This document shows, piece after piece, positions 46,198-60,649 of a stretch of 64,000 bases of DNA. A program made the translations under genes and the position numbers. The stretch's first letter is position 1, and each line of letters starts with the position of its first letter. This DNA comes from Lasiosphaeris hirsuta (lineage: Eukaryota > Ascomycota > Sordariomycetes > Sordariales > Lasiosphaeriaceae): NCBI GenBank assembly GCA_030549175.1, contig JAUKUA010000001.1, forward strand, positions 6,820,001 to 6,884,000, given 5' to 3'. The notes below the pieces were generated by a model, which saw only the letters and a program-made list of their open reading frames with translations, was not told where the DNA came from and did not search any database.

Positions 46198-46457
46198 ATT
46201 TGCTTGTTAGCGTGTGAAACTCTTACCAAAAAGAGGTACTGAACCCCCGATAAAGCCTTTGTATTGTAGGCTTTTTGGTATTTCATAAGGCCTTTTCCCA
46301 TCCTGGAAAGGGTTGCTAAAATATCAAATATACCCTTTTAAGTGTCGAATGGTGCTGTTTTTGCTGCTCGAAAGCCCACCAGGGCTTCAATATCTCTCTC
46401 CCCTGCGGCCTTTTGGGGGAAGTCACACTCTAGCAAACAAACCTGGGTTTGACTGTG
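46198..46457. mobile_element. MITE-like element, copy B (diverged, same orientation)
   Basis: Second, more diverged member of the same family immediately after copy A. The right end CTAGCAAACAAACCTGGG..TGTG matches the right end of copy A; the left end ATTTGCTTGTTAGC matches the inner part of the left TIR, its outer about 13 bp being absent or shared with copy A. CCAGGGCTTCAATAT recurs at 46379-46393 at a similar distance from the right end, and GGTGCTGTTTTTGC parallels ATGCCGTTTTTATGC in A. Non-coding. The closeness of the copies suggests one inserted into the end of the other. Confidence 0.65.
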
Positions 46458-46899
46458 CAAGCAGTTCCTCAGACAGGCAAAGGAGATGACTCCTAGTTGG
46501 TACTCATCCCGCAGGGATGAGATACCCAACTACCTCATGCAATTCACATTTTCACCGTATCCAAAGAGCGTCTCATTACTTCCATACCATCTCATCAATC
46601 CTATATTACCCTTCCCTCAACCGAGTGTTCTCACCAGATGCATATATGTACAATCCCCAAAGGGTGAGTGAGGTATTGATGATATATGTGATGAGTGCCA
46701 GCGAGCATAGAAATTCGAGAAACCCACCAGCCGCGATAAAGAAGCTACCTAGGTATCTTTTGATATAGATACACTTCCGAACCTCAGAACCCACCACCGA
46801 AACGCCATCCCCGCCCATATGAATGCCGTGACAACGGCACACGAGTAGACGAATACTAATATACCGCCATCCAGCATAAACTCTCTCAACCTCTCCGCT
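46458..46899. other. intergenic, element B to LSD1-like gene 3' end
   Basis: About 440 bp, AT-rich, including a TACCTAGGTA palindrome (46746-46755). No gene recognised. Confidence 0.5.
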
Positions 46900-49800
46900 T
46901 CAGCCCTCCATCTCGACGTCACTCCCCTCACTCTCAGCATAGCTCTCCACCCTTTTCTTACTCCTCCTGTCCCCGCCACTCCCATCCCCTTCGCCATCGC
47001 CCGCCCCAGGTGGCGGATGCTCTCCCTCATATTGTGCTCTCAACCCTGTCGCCTTGGCATCCCACTCGCCCACTCTCGCCTTCCATTCGGCTACAGCCGC
47101 CGCATACGATCTCTTCTGCTCTTCTGCAGCCTCGATAAACGGGCGCCGCCCTTCCTCGGGTGTGTCCCGCCACATTTTGGCGCTCATGACCCTGACCTCA
47201 TTGGCACTGGCCTTGCCTTTGCCGGGTCGCCTGCCCTCCTCTAGCTTCTTCCTCGCATCTTCATAGTGCACCTTGCTGTAGAATATGTATGCATTGGTTG
47301 CTGGCTTGGCCGGTGCCATAGGCCTTGGATCGATCTGCGCTACAATGTAATCCCACATCTCAATCTCGTACGCTTCACGTGCGACACAGGCCGGGTCGCG
47401 GCTTTCACCCGCCTTGCGCTTGAGCGACATGGACGTCTCTTTAGGAACAACAAGGGGTGCGGGGACCTCGATGGGGCCAAGCATGGCGTCGAGAACCTCT
47501 GAGGCAGCACGGAGCCCGGAAAGGTAGGCGCCGTGCACCGTTGCGGGGTGCGTGCCGGAGGTATGCTCGCCCGCAAAAAAGAGGTTGCCGATTGGCCGAG
47601 CCATGGCGTCATAATCGTCAGCCTTCATGTCCGGGCCTGCTGACGAGTAACTGCCGCGGGCAAACTTGTCCGATGCCCATCGGGTGACCACAGCTTCCAC
47701 TGGTTCAGGTACCTTGGGACCGTATACGTTGCGGAGGATGGCAGTTGCTTCCGCGGTCAGGTCGTCGTTGCACGTCTGCTCTGTGTCGTATCCAGCGTCG
47801 CCAGCCATAAGTGCCAGCAGGACTGGTAGGCCGCTGGTCTTGGATATGTTAAACCACTGGAAGAAGCGGCCCCGTTGCGAGGCATAGTCCTTTTGGTCCA
47901 AGCTGTTCCGGTTGGTCGGATTTCTCAGTACACCAAAGATATCTCGTTCCTCGTCCCAGAACGGCTCCTTGTACACTAGTATGACTTTGTTGAGAACACC
48001 AAAGCCAAGACGGCCAATGGCATCCGACTTCCAAGACGGCAAAGGCGGGTCAAACTGTACATTTCCGTGCTTCAGCACCCCCAGGGGCATTGTGTTGATG
48101 ACATAGTCGGCTTTTATCCTGTAGCCATCCTCGCACTCGACAGTCGCCGTGCCCGTCAGGCTGTCAGAGGTGTACGTGATCTTGCTGACGGGAGACTTTT
48201 GTCGCACACTCAGATCCGTCGGAATGTGCACGAGACCCCGGGGTACATTTTGATAACCGCCAATGACCATGCTATGGCTGCCCTCCCATTCATTACCAGC
48301 GTCAATGTCCCATCCTTGAAGACTTAGCTGGTGGTAGTTTGTAGCATTGCTGTACTCGAGATTGGCAATGTGCCAGTTCATGAGCCTGTAGTCCTGGGCA
48401 GTCAAGTCCACCATATCTTTATATTGGGCAATGACCCTGTCCGTGACACTCCCGAGCGTGGCGTTGGGCTCCTTGGTCGCTGTCTCAATGTCGAGGTCTG
48501 CATCTTCATTGACGCCCTGCTTCAGTGCCCATCCCATAATTTTTGCTTTGTGAGCTGCTTTCTGTGCTCCAGGTGTTCCTGGCTCTGTATGTATCCTGCC
48601 GGTGGCCCGGTCCGTTGACACTGGTACCAGGTTTACCTGCGGGGCAATGTTCTGTTCCGAGACAGATGGTGCATGCGGCTGCGCGGCGACCGCCTCCTCG
48701 GTTTGTCGTATGGTCCTGTGAGTCTCTGCGGAGCTATCCTTGCCCTCGTCAACCAAGTCCCTGTTCCCCTCGATCAGTTTTGATGATGGCTGCTTGAACT
48801 TGTATTCGCTGACGCGGTCAAGGCAGTCATTATAGAGCTTCTCCACCAGCTGATCCCGCTCTAGGTCTACAGGTTTTCCGTTGGAGTCGTAAAGGGTTGT
48901 GTCTGGTCGGAGTGGTCGGTAGGGGAGACCTAGCTGTCCTCGGACGAGAATATTCAATGGATTTCCCCTATCAAACCCAGTGATTATCATCCCCCCCATC
49001 TCTGCCGTGAACCGCTTCTCCTGAAACTGTTCAGGCGTATCCTCTGGTCTCGTTTTGAAAGACTTTGAATAGACCCTGCCACCGATCCGATTCCTGCCCT
49101 CGAGGACAACAACCTGAGGGGGTTCTTCGCCGAGTTCTCGGAATTTCTTAGAAAATTGTAGAAACAACCCTTCAAGCTGCCTTGCGCATCCAAGTCCAGA
49201 CATCCCTGCCCCGATGATTACAACCGTCTTTCGTTTTCTACCGCTAGGCGAGTCCTTGCCGACGTGTTTGCGGGACGACCTAACTTCCACGCAGCCGAAG
49301 TTGATGAAGCCACTTCGTACCAACCACTCGTGGCATACACTCGCCACGTCAAACCACCGAGTATCTTTCGCGCACCCAACTGCCTCCTCTCGTGTGACAG
49401 CAATCTGGGGGTTCCTGACCCAGAGCCTCAGAATTCCATTCCTGATGTTCAAGTAGGTCGTTACCTGGGCATGGCTGATGTGGTCCCGCAGAATCAAGTA
49501 TTCTTCTTGGTGTAAATGATAGGGGTTGAGCCTCGACGCCTCGGCGGCCGCGATGCACTGCATTGCATATTCGGCAAGGGGCAGGTCTGGCGGTATTGAG
49601 ACCTTGGGTCGAATGTCATACCTGCGTCTCGGCGTGCCAATTGAAGTGTTGTTCATCACGCTACTCAGTGTACTGCTGGGTTGTTGACTTAGTCTGGGAA
49701 TAGGCGCCGGTATCTCTTTCGATGAACTGTCTATGTCGACTGGAGTGGTAGCCTTGCTCGATTGTGACGGTGGTGCGGTGGACAAATCGGAGTGTTCTGA

Positions 49801-50228
49801 CCTGACGGAAAGTGACGAGGCATTAGATGACTCTTGCTCAGCAGCAAGTCTATCATCATCCATCGTGATCTCAACTGATACAGGTAGCGGAGCAGTCAGT
49901 TCAAGAAGCGGTGTTGGTATAGGCGTTGGTGACTGTGGTGTTGGCACTGATGTTCTGGTGAATCATTAGTGTACGCCAGAAATTGGGTGGGTCGGACAGT
50001 GAACAGAGTGAGAAGAGCCGCATCTGAGCAGACAATTTTTTCAGTGTGAAAGACGCGATGAAAAGGGGACCCATGAAAAATGAGCACACATACACAACGT
50101 TCTCTGGCTCAAGCTCGGGCTCAAGCTTGAGTTCGGGTTCAAGCTGTGGCTCGACACCAACATGTAGCTCTGGTTCGGGTTGAAGAGGTGGCTCTGCTTC
50201 TGGCTCGAGTTGGGGTTCTGGTTCTAGT

Positions 50229-50266
<38 letters not shown>

Positions 50267-50740
50267 CTTTGGCTCAGCTGGCTCTAGCTTCGGCTCTGGC
50301 TTCAATTCCAGCGGTAGTTGTGGGATGTACTGAGGCGCAGGCTCAGGCTCAAGCTCCAAATCCGACTCCAGCTTCATATCAGGATCTACGTCCAGCTCCG
50401 AGGCCGGGGTCAGTGACCCCGAGCCCAGCGAATCTACTACACTCATGGTGTCCATGGCCTCAGTCCATACAACAATTTCGGGGGCAATGTCCTCGTGGCT
50501 GTCGCCTGGGTTGTGGCGGATCACGTCTCGGTCTGATATAGTGGTCGCAGGCGACAATGGCTTGGCCGAGAGACTGTTCACTCCGCCGAGTGAGGCGCGT
50601 TTCGAGCGACGTGAGTCGAGATCCTTCAGACCCTTGACGGATTCCTTTCCTAAGCCGCCACCACTACCACCACCACGACGGCTACTGGTGCTGGTGCTCG
50701 TGCTGACTTGTCCGGTGCGAATCCGCGACGTGGTTCCCAT
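46900..50740 (-). CDS. LSD1: LSD1-like histone lysine demethylase with SWIRM, amine oxidase and HMG box
   Basis: FAD-dependent amine oxidase of the LSD1/KDM1 family; chromatin regulator in the nucleus. Exons complement(46900..49954, 50094..50740) give 1233 aa; start ATG 50740 (MGTTSRIRTGQ). Residues about 155-215 form a Glu-Pro repeat tract. SWIRM at about 340-440 (PLAEYAMQCIAAAEASRLNP to WLVRSGFINFGC). FAD-binding VVIIGAGMSGLGCARQLEG at about 460; oxidase core with MPLGVLKHG and the catalytic-type lysine in GFGVLNKVILVY; C-terminal FAD motif FFAGEHTSGTHPATVHGAYL at about 1013. An HMG box follows (about 1088-1175, PATNAYIFYSK to AAAVAEWKAR), a fusion typical of fungal LSD1 proteins. Instead of the long tower helices of animal LSD1 there is a low-complexity insert (about 620-710). 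Substrate H3K4/K9 is inferred. Confidence 0.95.
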
Positions 50741-51817
50741 TATATCGAGATGGCGGACCACCGGCGGCGACGGGGATAAGGGTAAGGGGGTTTGAGTTGG
50801 GGATATATGGAGAGGGGTGTGACAGCAGTCGTTGTCGCTGACGCCTCGCTCGACCTTCCATAGAGCACCTGACGAGACGATGAGGTATCACAAGCCGGGG
50901 GGACTCCCAAATGGGGTTTTCTGGTGGCTATAAGACGAGCAGCGCCCGGATCTCTGTTCGAACTCATCAGCATGTTGGCATCGCGCAGATATCCCCCGAT
51001 CCACATGACAAGGAAGGGGAAATGGGACGACTGAGTTGCTAACAAATCTCTGTACCTTGAACACGCATGTCGCCCACCGGCCCCGTCTCACTTGAAGTTA
51101 AAAGTCCTGCAGTTGCGTGCACGCTTGAAATTGTGTCAATTGGGTTCTGGTAACGAATTGGATCATTAGGTCTGCGATCTCGCGACGCCGTCTATGTGAT
51201 GTGCAGAGACAATCTGGGATACGGATAGACAATATCGGTCCCACTGCACAGGCGCATTGAATAAGTCATTTGGGGGAATGGAATGGCCCCATCACGTGAG
51301 TTTGAGGGGAAGCGCCGTCTACACAGAATAATGGTCCGTTCGTGCAGCACCCCGCCCGTAGTTGCATGTTTTCCTGTCCAGATAAAGTAATTGCCTGGTC
51401 CATGGAGCCGTAGGTGGTCTGAGTTCTCAGCTCGTCAATGCTCTCTCGCCCCCAGACTCGACTCGATGTGACACTTTGAAACTCTGGAGAAAAAAAAAAA
51501 AACGAACTGCCTCGCTGATTGTAAAAACCACTTTGAAGGTTAGCAAAAGCTCACAATATTATTGTCTATCCCCTTTTAATATATTAGGTGGCTCTTATAA
51601 TATCTGGGAAAGGCTTGCGTTTTCGATGCTCAAGAGGCTGTTTTCGAGGCTTCGAAAGGTGCATTTGAGCACTGCCGAGCAAACGAGGGCTGGAGATACA
51701 ATGCAAAACAGCTTTTCACCGAGTTTCGTTGCGTTTTGCTCTGCGAGACAACTCTGCATGCTTGCTTCAATTGGGTATAACTGAATACAACTCACAACCA
51801 CAGTGGGTCTTGGTCAC
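50741..51817. other. intergenic, VPS33 3' end to LSD1-like gene start
   Basis: About 1.08 kb with the LSD1-like promoter and leader. AT-rich segment with an A run at about 51489-51502. No gene recognised. Confidence 0.5.
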
Positions 51818-53970
51818 TCACCTATCTACGGGAGCACCTGGCGCAATTTCCCCGGCAAACGTCTCCTTCTCAATCACCGCGTCCATCATCCTATTCCCGC
51901 TAATAATCGATGTTGTGCAGATGACGATATTTCTCTTCCCTTCTTCCTTTTTCGCAATAAACCGCAGCGCCGCAATCTCTGTAAAGCTGATACCGCCCAC
52001 GAATACTACAAACACCGTCTTCTTATCGCCCCCACCAGACAGCAAAGCCCGTGCCTTGACGGCCTTGTCTTCGCCCTTCTGAACCTCATCGAACGTTGGG
52101 CCCCTGGCATGTTTGACGGCATCGTCGAACCCGCGCCATCCCTGAGCTCCGCTGCCAGGGGCTCCGGCTGTGTTGGTCACACCATTGCCCCGCGTTATCG
52201 AGAGCAGGTACTGCTTCTGCAGGATGCATTGTACCAGTCGAACAGACAGGGGCGCATAGCCGCTGTACACATAGGCAATATCGTTGGGGTCGTGCTCATT
52301 GACCTCATCGACAATAAGGCGTAGCTGCTTGCGAAGGTACGTGTAGTTTGTTTTCGTGCCGACAGCGCCCGCCGCCGCCGTCATAGGTATCATCGAGGCG
52401 AGCGGCGAAGACCTGGAGAGGAGCATTTGCAGCTTTTCGAGATTTTGTAGAGTGAGAAGGTGCTGGTAGCCGTATCCCTGGAGAATAAGCCGCCGGAAAT
52501 GATCAAGCTCTTTGGTTTTGATCCCGCCAGAGATGCATGAATAGATGCAGAGGAGCCTTAGAACCTGGGGCAGCGGTGTGTCGCGGGCAATAAGCTCCTC
52601 TATCGCCTCAAACTGAGATGACGGGTCGGCTCCGGCTGCTAGATTCTGCTGAACCTCCAATAGCTTATTGAACTGTTCCGCTCTTGTGTGCTTCATGATC
52701 TCCTCGGCCATGCCCGTGTGAATCTTGAGGCTTTGTTGCTCCGCTTGGTACCCGGGGAGCTTCTTTACAAACTCCTTGAGTTCCGCCGTTGTCTTGGAAC
52801 TATGTCTACTCTCGTAGTCACTCTGCAGTCGGCGGGCTATCTTATTTAGTAAACTCCCCACAATAGCAAAGTTCGCATCGCGAAGCTGCTCAAACAGCTT
52901 GTCTGATGAGTCGAGCTGGATCTTGCGCTTGCGTGTCTGCGCAGCGTTTGCCGGGGCAGCCGTAGCAGCAGCAGAGGCACTCTGAGCAGCAGGCTGAGCT
53001 GGTGCGCCGACGATAGTGGAGTCAACGTCGGTTTGGTTGTTCTGAATCCCAAATACCTCATCTATCAATCCTTCGTATGTCAACTGCGTAAGTAGGGGCG
53101 TGACAAAGTCAACTTCCCTGTCGATGATGATGACGCTCTCGGTCGTGGTGCTGGGGGTCAAGCCGATCTTATCCGTCTCGTTCACATCTTCGCCGGCGAG
53201 TAGCTCCTGCCTCATGCGAGCGAGAAGTTCAGCAACTCGCTTGGCGTTTTCGCCCTTGCCGATGATGCGAGGGAACAGGCCATGCTTCTGCTGGATCCCC
53301 ATCAAGGCGCGAGAGAGGAGGAATATCGAGGTTGGGTCCTTGGCGAGATACAGGTCCCGAAAGGAGTTATCCAGCTCTAGAGATAGTAGATCTTTCTCGA
53401 GGGGGAAGAAGTAGAGGGGCAACTCGGCGACGTTTGTGTCACCCAAAACACCGGCCTCCTCCAGCACCTTGTCTGAGAGGAGCGTGCGTCGAGGTACCCA
53501 AAAGACATGGAATTCGTGATTCGTCTGGCTGTCGCGCTGGAGACGTCTTATCTGGTCTGGAGGGATGTCAGCTGGCTGGCCATAACATGCGATGCGACAG
53601 TTAGGCAGCGCTGACCTGCGATGGCCTGGGTATGCCCAGCAGACTCGCCCCGCGCAATGAAAATGACATTGGTCTGGCTTGTGTCGGTGTTCTTGTTCTC
53701 AAGAAAGAAAAAATTATCAACACCGTAGTCGCGCAGGGTCGAGGCCTTGACTATGACGCCCAAGGGGCCAGCTAGGCTCTTCTCAATGACGAGGTTCTTC
53801 TTGCCAGGAACCTAGATGTAAGTGGCGGGCAGAGCGCCGCTACGGTCAGCTAAGCACGTTCGGGGGAGCATGGGCGGACGCTGTTCACCTACCCCTTCGA
53901 GGAGATATAGGAGGTCTTTTCGGGCTTTTTCCCTGACCTGTTCTGTGTCGAAGCCCGCATGAGGAGCCAT
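51818..53970 (-). CDS. VPS33: vacuolar protein sorting protein Vps33 (Sec1/Munc18 family)
   Basis: SM protein of the HOPS/CORVET tethering complexes; templates SNARE assembly at vacuole and endosome. Exons complement(51818..53556, 53616..53811, 53893..53970) give 670 aa. Start ATG 53970 (MAPHAGFDTEQVREKARKDL). Splicing gives LLEG-VPGKKNLVIEKSL and QAIA-DQIRRLQRDSQTNHE. Family blocks: FWVPRRTLLSDKVLEEAGV, VDFVTPLLTQLTYEGLIDE, CIYSCISGGIK, YVYSGYAPLSVRLVQ and VVFVGGISFTEIAALRF; these last two identify Vps33 rather than Sec1 or Sly1. An Ala-rich loop at about 285-305 is a fungal insert. The stop TGA lies inside AGGTGAGT, a consensus donor, so a longer spliced C-terminus is possible but unlikely. 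Confidence 0.95.
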
Positions 53971-54997
53971 TGTTCATGAGCTCTCCATGCGGCGGTTGGG
54001 TGTGTTGGGTGTTGTGTGGAGCCTAGAGCTCAGCAATTGAAGTGTTGTGAGGTCACCTCAGCGGGCTTGGCGCGCGCCGCCGCGAATCTCAGTGGGCTCA
54101 GGTCCCAGCCGATCGGCATATCGGTGTGCAACTTCACCGAGGCATCCCACTTTCCAATCCCACGGCTAGGCTTGGCTTTTAGCGACAGACTTGGGGGCAA
54201 GCCTCCTTGCCTTGCAGAGCTCCTGCAACCTCTGGAACCAAAGCTCTAGTAAGTAATAGATTCTTTATAAACTGCATCTCACCCTTGTTTTCACGCTCAT
54301 TCAACAGTTCTTTACGCTGCATAGGTTGCTCAACCTTTAACTCGCAAGTCAGTAACCACGGCAGTCAAAGGTTGAGTGCTGACAATCCAACCTGGCCCGG
54401 CCCGTATTGGCCTTGTACGAACGGAGCCGCAGTGGGACCTAGAAGCGCCAGGCGCATCCCCGGCAAGTGGTGTATGTGAATCTGTGAATATTGAGTACCT
54501 ATGACACACTGGGGCTTCGCTCAACTCCAGAAATTCATAAAACAGAAACAGATGTGGGACGCAAAGTAAGTGTTTTATGGTATCTCATTTTCGAGACTGT
54601 TATCGGTGCTATTCAGACACTACTCGCCGCACTGTTCTGGATAGGCCGCCGAGGAGGGAGACACTGAGCCTCTACTACAACCCCTACCATCTCGTAACCC
54701 ATATGATCCTTCCTGCCCATGACACAATACGAAAGGACCAGTCGCGAAGTAAAAACCGCAGCCCAACCCATGTGCCATGCTTTGTGATCGACAGTCGTGG
54801 ACCCGAACCGCCCCCACGCTTCATGACTTCCTTCCACTGAATGCTGCTCAAAACTCCAGATCAGAACCCACCCCAGACGGTTGCTGTGTGATGCAATATG
54901 CCCATAGTCCCCTAGCCACCGATCAAATGAACGCCCGAATCCCCAAGCCCCAAGTCAAAGCAAAGTACCGAGACACCACATCTAACTCGAAGTGTCC
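53971..54997. other. intergenic, VPS33 upstream / E2 downstream
   Basis: About 1.03 kb. No gene recognised. Confidence 0.5.
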
Positions 54998-55618
54998 TCA
55001 CACGTTGTTGTCGTGATAATAGAAGTCGATGTCCTTCGGGCGCAGCCGGTTCCCACGGACAAACTCCTCATCGCCCGGCGGGCGCTCATTCTTGGTGTTG
55101 CCTGTCAGCATGCTCTGTAAACTCATGCAAACGCTCTCGACGTTCTGCACAGGGCTCCATCCCTGCTGGCCCAAAAGGTCAAGACAGATGATGCCGTTCG
55201 AGTAGATGTGGGGGTGGATCGGGATCGGGCGGTCGGGAAGCTTGACAAACACCACTTCAGGAGGTTCTGCGAGACATCAGGTCAGCCGGCACGTCTACGT
55301 TAGGGCGCCCAAGCGGCAGTGCATGGACAGGCGGGCCGCGGATGGAGGGGGACGTACCAATGGGGTATGACGAGCCGAACTTGAACTTGAGTCTGTATGT
55401 CTGGCCCATGTAGAGCGGGTTGCTATCCAGGACTTGAATATCCAGGAGCCATTCCTCAAAGTTGTCGCCTTGGACAAGGACGATTCCAGCCGGTAGGCCC
55501 TTGCTAATCTAATGACTGCGTCAGTCGCGAGCACATTGGTTCAGCGGGGTGAACTTGATTGTACCTTTGTCAGCTCCTTTCCTAATCTCTTGGCCGCGAA
55601 TTGCGCCCCGGGTGCCAT
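54998..55618 (-). CDS. UBE2W: ubiquitin-conjugating enzyme E2, UBE2W type
   Basis: E2 enzyme; UBE2W relatives add ubiquitin to substrate N-termini. Exons complement(54998..55266, 55358..55508, 55565..55618) give 157 aa. Start MAPGAQFAAKRLGKELTK, then ISKGLPAGIVLVQGDNFEEW. Splicing gives FGSSYPI-EPPEVVFV. The active-site region is HPHIYSNGIICLDLLGQQGWSP with the catalytic Cys and the HPN-equivalent read HPH, as in UBE2W. The C-terminus (PPGDEEFVRGNRLRPKDIDF then YYHDNNV) ends in the W/YYHD motif seen in UBE2W, which sets it apart from UBC4/5. Head to head with the CaM kinase gene. Confidence 0.93.
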
Positions 55619-57560
55619 CTTTTCCAATTGTCTGTCTGCTGCTGCTACCGCCGGGTTTCAAAAATCACAGAGATCGAAGTGTCACGTCAGACGGGTGGGA
55701 GAAGCTGCCAGACTGACGCGGGCTGCGAGCAACAAGGGCGGCGTCGTGAGTGGCGGGGTCAAGCGGGGGGAAGCTTGCGGGTTCTAGAATCAAAGGGCGG
55801 AAGCGCGTCGCAACCTGTAACTCGTGCCGGAACTTTGCTCAGCACAAGCTTGGACAGAAACAAAAAACGAGGATTTGGGCAGTCAAAGAAGTCGGCCGTG
55901 GAAGCGTGCAAGGTCCCTGCGAACTTTGGGAGCTGAATACTCGGCGCTAGCATCGATGCGCGACCAGCGTTGGACTCTTTAAAAGGAGATGTCAGGTGTT
56001 GGGTCTGCTTACCGCCAACTGGCGATATCCAGCAGGTATACATAGGTAGGTACCTCAATCCCAGCAGGGAGGAACCGAGTCAGGGAACCCAAGGCACCAG
56101 AGACAAGCCTGGCCATTGGCCAGGGCAACTGGGGAGACGGCTGAGCACATCCCAAGTCAGTTCAAAGTGGTTACCGGTATATGTCAATCAAATGTCCATC
56201 AACTTCCACCGCATCTTGTTTGTTTGATTCAGGCCGGGCTTTCCGTCACGAGGACAATGGACTGGGCCTTTTATAAGATTGTTGTCAGGTTGCCTCTTTG
56301 TCAGGGCAGGACGTGGGCTAAAACCCGATCAATTAAATGGAAATCGCAGCCTTCCCGCTGGGCGTCTGTCAGCGAGGCAACCTACCACAACGACCCGCGT
56401 GTCGAACTCCCTTCCCAGCAAGGTTGGACAGCGAGGCTGAGTCACTGAATATCCATGCTGTGGTGCCGCCGCCGTCTCGGGGTGCTGGAGGGGCTCGAGG
56501 CGGTGCATCGGTCAGTACTGGGTGCCGTCGGCACACGCGAGATAAGTGACTGACAGCAGCGGCAGCCACCGGGTCAAACCCCTCTGGAAGACTGACGCAA
56601 TTTGCCAGCCAACAGACAACGGTGGAAAGACGGAGTGATGCACGAGAACAAAGGAGAGCGAATTCAAGACGGTTCGAATCCAGCTCCACCTGCCGACATC
56701 CAGCCAAACGAATCCGAGCACTGTCTTCTTGCGCGAGCGTGAGCATGAGCAGAGACGCGCAGATCCGGATCCCAAAATGGCACCCAGACCCCTCCAAAGA
56801 CCCTCCAAGCACATACTACCAAAGAAGGCCGCCAGCTGCCCGGCCTTTCGTTGGCTCGTGCCCCTGGCTCCCTTGAAAGGGGGGAGGCCTGTGTCTTTAG
56901 TCGCAGGCTGAGCACCAGAGTCACAGCCATAGCCCAACCGACCGCGACCTTGGTGGAACAAGCAAGGCGTTTTCACATTGCAAATTAATCCATCCAGCCT
57001 CAAGAAGCAGCAGTATTAATACTGGAAGTTGCACGAATTTGTTTTTGCCCTCTAGCTCTTGCTCTTTGTTTGGGCCACGACTAAAAGCAGCCTCCCGCCG
57101 TGCCGTCTCTTGTCGCTGTCTCGTTGCGCCAAACGCTCCCAGATCCCCAGCTCCTGCAATCGGCGGGGTAATTGAGTGGCTCCATAGCCCCTCCTTTCGT
57201 CTCCTTGCGCCTTCGTCCAGCCCGATTGCTGCCAAGCTTCCAGTCCGTCTGTTTTCTCTTGTCTCGCAGCCCATACCTACCTGAGGCGTTGAGGGCTGTC
57301 AGCTTTTCAGCCGCTTCCTGCGACAGCAGTCTCTGCGATCCTTTTCTCTGCAACCAGCCCCGATACCCATAACCTTGAGGGAAACGCTTCCGTCCGACGT
57401 TACCTGCTGCCCCAGCCTTGTCATCGCACCTCGAGCCACTTCGAGGTTGCAAAGGCGAAGACCGCGAGTTGACCAACTAGACCCGTCCAGCTGTCCTCCG
57501 TCCTGTTATATCAGACCGCTCGACCCTTGTGCCACCATTTCCCTCTAGGAGCTTGAAACT
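55619..57560. other. divergent promoter region, E2 / CaM kinase
   Basis: 1.94 kb. The right part (about 57040-57560) is pyrimidine-rich and looks like the long 5' leader of the kinase gene. A GGTAGGTACC motif lies near 56043-56054. No gene recognised. Confidence 0.5.
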
Positions 57561-59178
<1,618 letters not shown>

Positions 59179-60649
59179 GTAGAGCCTGAAAGGTTGAATG
59201 AAAAGGGGGTGTAGGTGGGGTATCGAGAGTGATGTCAGAGGAGAGGTTGTGTGTTGGAGGGGAATACCAATTGAACAAGCCAGAAGGGAACGGAAATATC
59301 GTGGCAGAGGAAAAACCGCGTGATTTGCTCAATGCATACTGCGGACTGGATTATGGATGGATCGGTGAGGTATCTATGCGCTCACATCTTCCGAGCGACT
59401 GGGGAGGCGGGATCGGTACTTGTTCTTTGTATCGTATTGCGTTTTATTACCGTAACATGAGATGCGAGTATTGTCTTCTGCGTTGGCTGTAGACTGCGAG
59501 CTGCGTGGGTGCGGCTGGGGAACATCGATTCCATCTTCACCCGTCATGTTAATGGTGCGTGCGTACCGAGGTCGAACGATGGATGGATGCTAATTGTCGT
59601 GTCCGCTTCGAGGAGGATCGTACATACCGTCGGGCGTGGGTCAAACTTGACGTGGAGCGGAATACGAATCGATCGACAGGTCGAGATGAGGAACATCCAA
59701 GGCCATCTGGATTCTGAAGAGCCGTGGGGCATGGCACCGTGTCATACGCGAAATTGGCGATGTTCGTCTAGTTTTGTGCGGACGCGTCGGCTTGCAGTCG
59801 TTCTGTGTGTTCCTTGCCGTGCGTTTGATGAGTATTGGCTTGGGGCATGACGAAGGAAGCGGCTGGGGAAATGGCACGAGAAGTACGGCGTTAATTCTCG
59901 GGTGGCGGCAGAGCTATTTATTACAAGATAAATAGGAAATCTTGGGATGGGTAGGGGATGAGTGTCTGGTAGCCTACCGCGTTTTGTAGAGGACGGTACC
60001 GCGTCCGGGGTCAAAGTAAAAAGTTTGGGACGCGGGTTGCGGCGCGATCTCAATTACAACGTTCCCACGGTTGCATTTTCGATAGTAGTTGTCCGGGGTT
60101 GTGGGCGATCCGTGTGCTTGGTTTGAGGCTTAGGGGACAATCAAAGACGTCAACAACATCAATGTTGATAGAGAGTCGGCGTCGAAAGTGTGCAGAATCT
60201 CTTCTCTTGATTCTTCACCACCACCTCAGGGCTATCTACCACATGTACAAAAAGCGTACAGAATATAAACAAGTTGACAGGCTGTCCTGTCTTCGTCACG
60301 CAGTCCTTGACTGCGTCCGCAAAAAGGGGAATCAATAAGCCATCCCCCGAAATGAACCCTCGAGAATTAGAAAGACAAAGCTCGAGTCGTCAAAAACTCC
60401 CGCCACCTGGTGCGCCGCCACCCGAGATTTCCCACCAAAATAAGACCTTGACACCGCATCCCAATCATAGTTCCCGATCGTTGCCTCCCGTAATATAGTT
60501 AGCTGATACATTATAATAACACCAATTCTCCCCCATATACGTCATATGTTCATGCGATATGTCCCCTTTTATCGTGATTCCTCCTTTTAACATCAGCCGC
60601 CATGATCGGCCCGGCCCGCAACCGGTACCGGGTAGGTAACACAAGTGAC
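59179..60649. other. intergenic, convergent (CaM kinase / unknown protein)
   Basis: About 1.47 kb between two 3' ends. No gene recognised. Confidence 0.5.
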
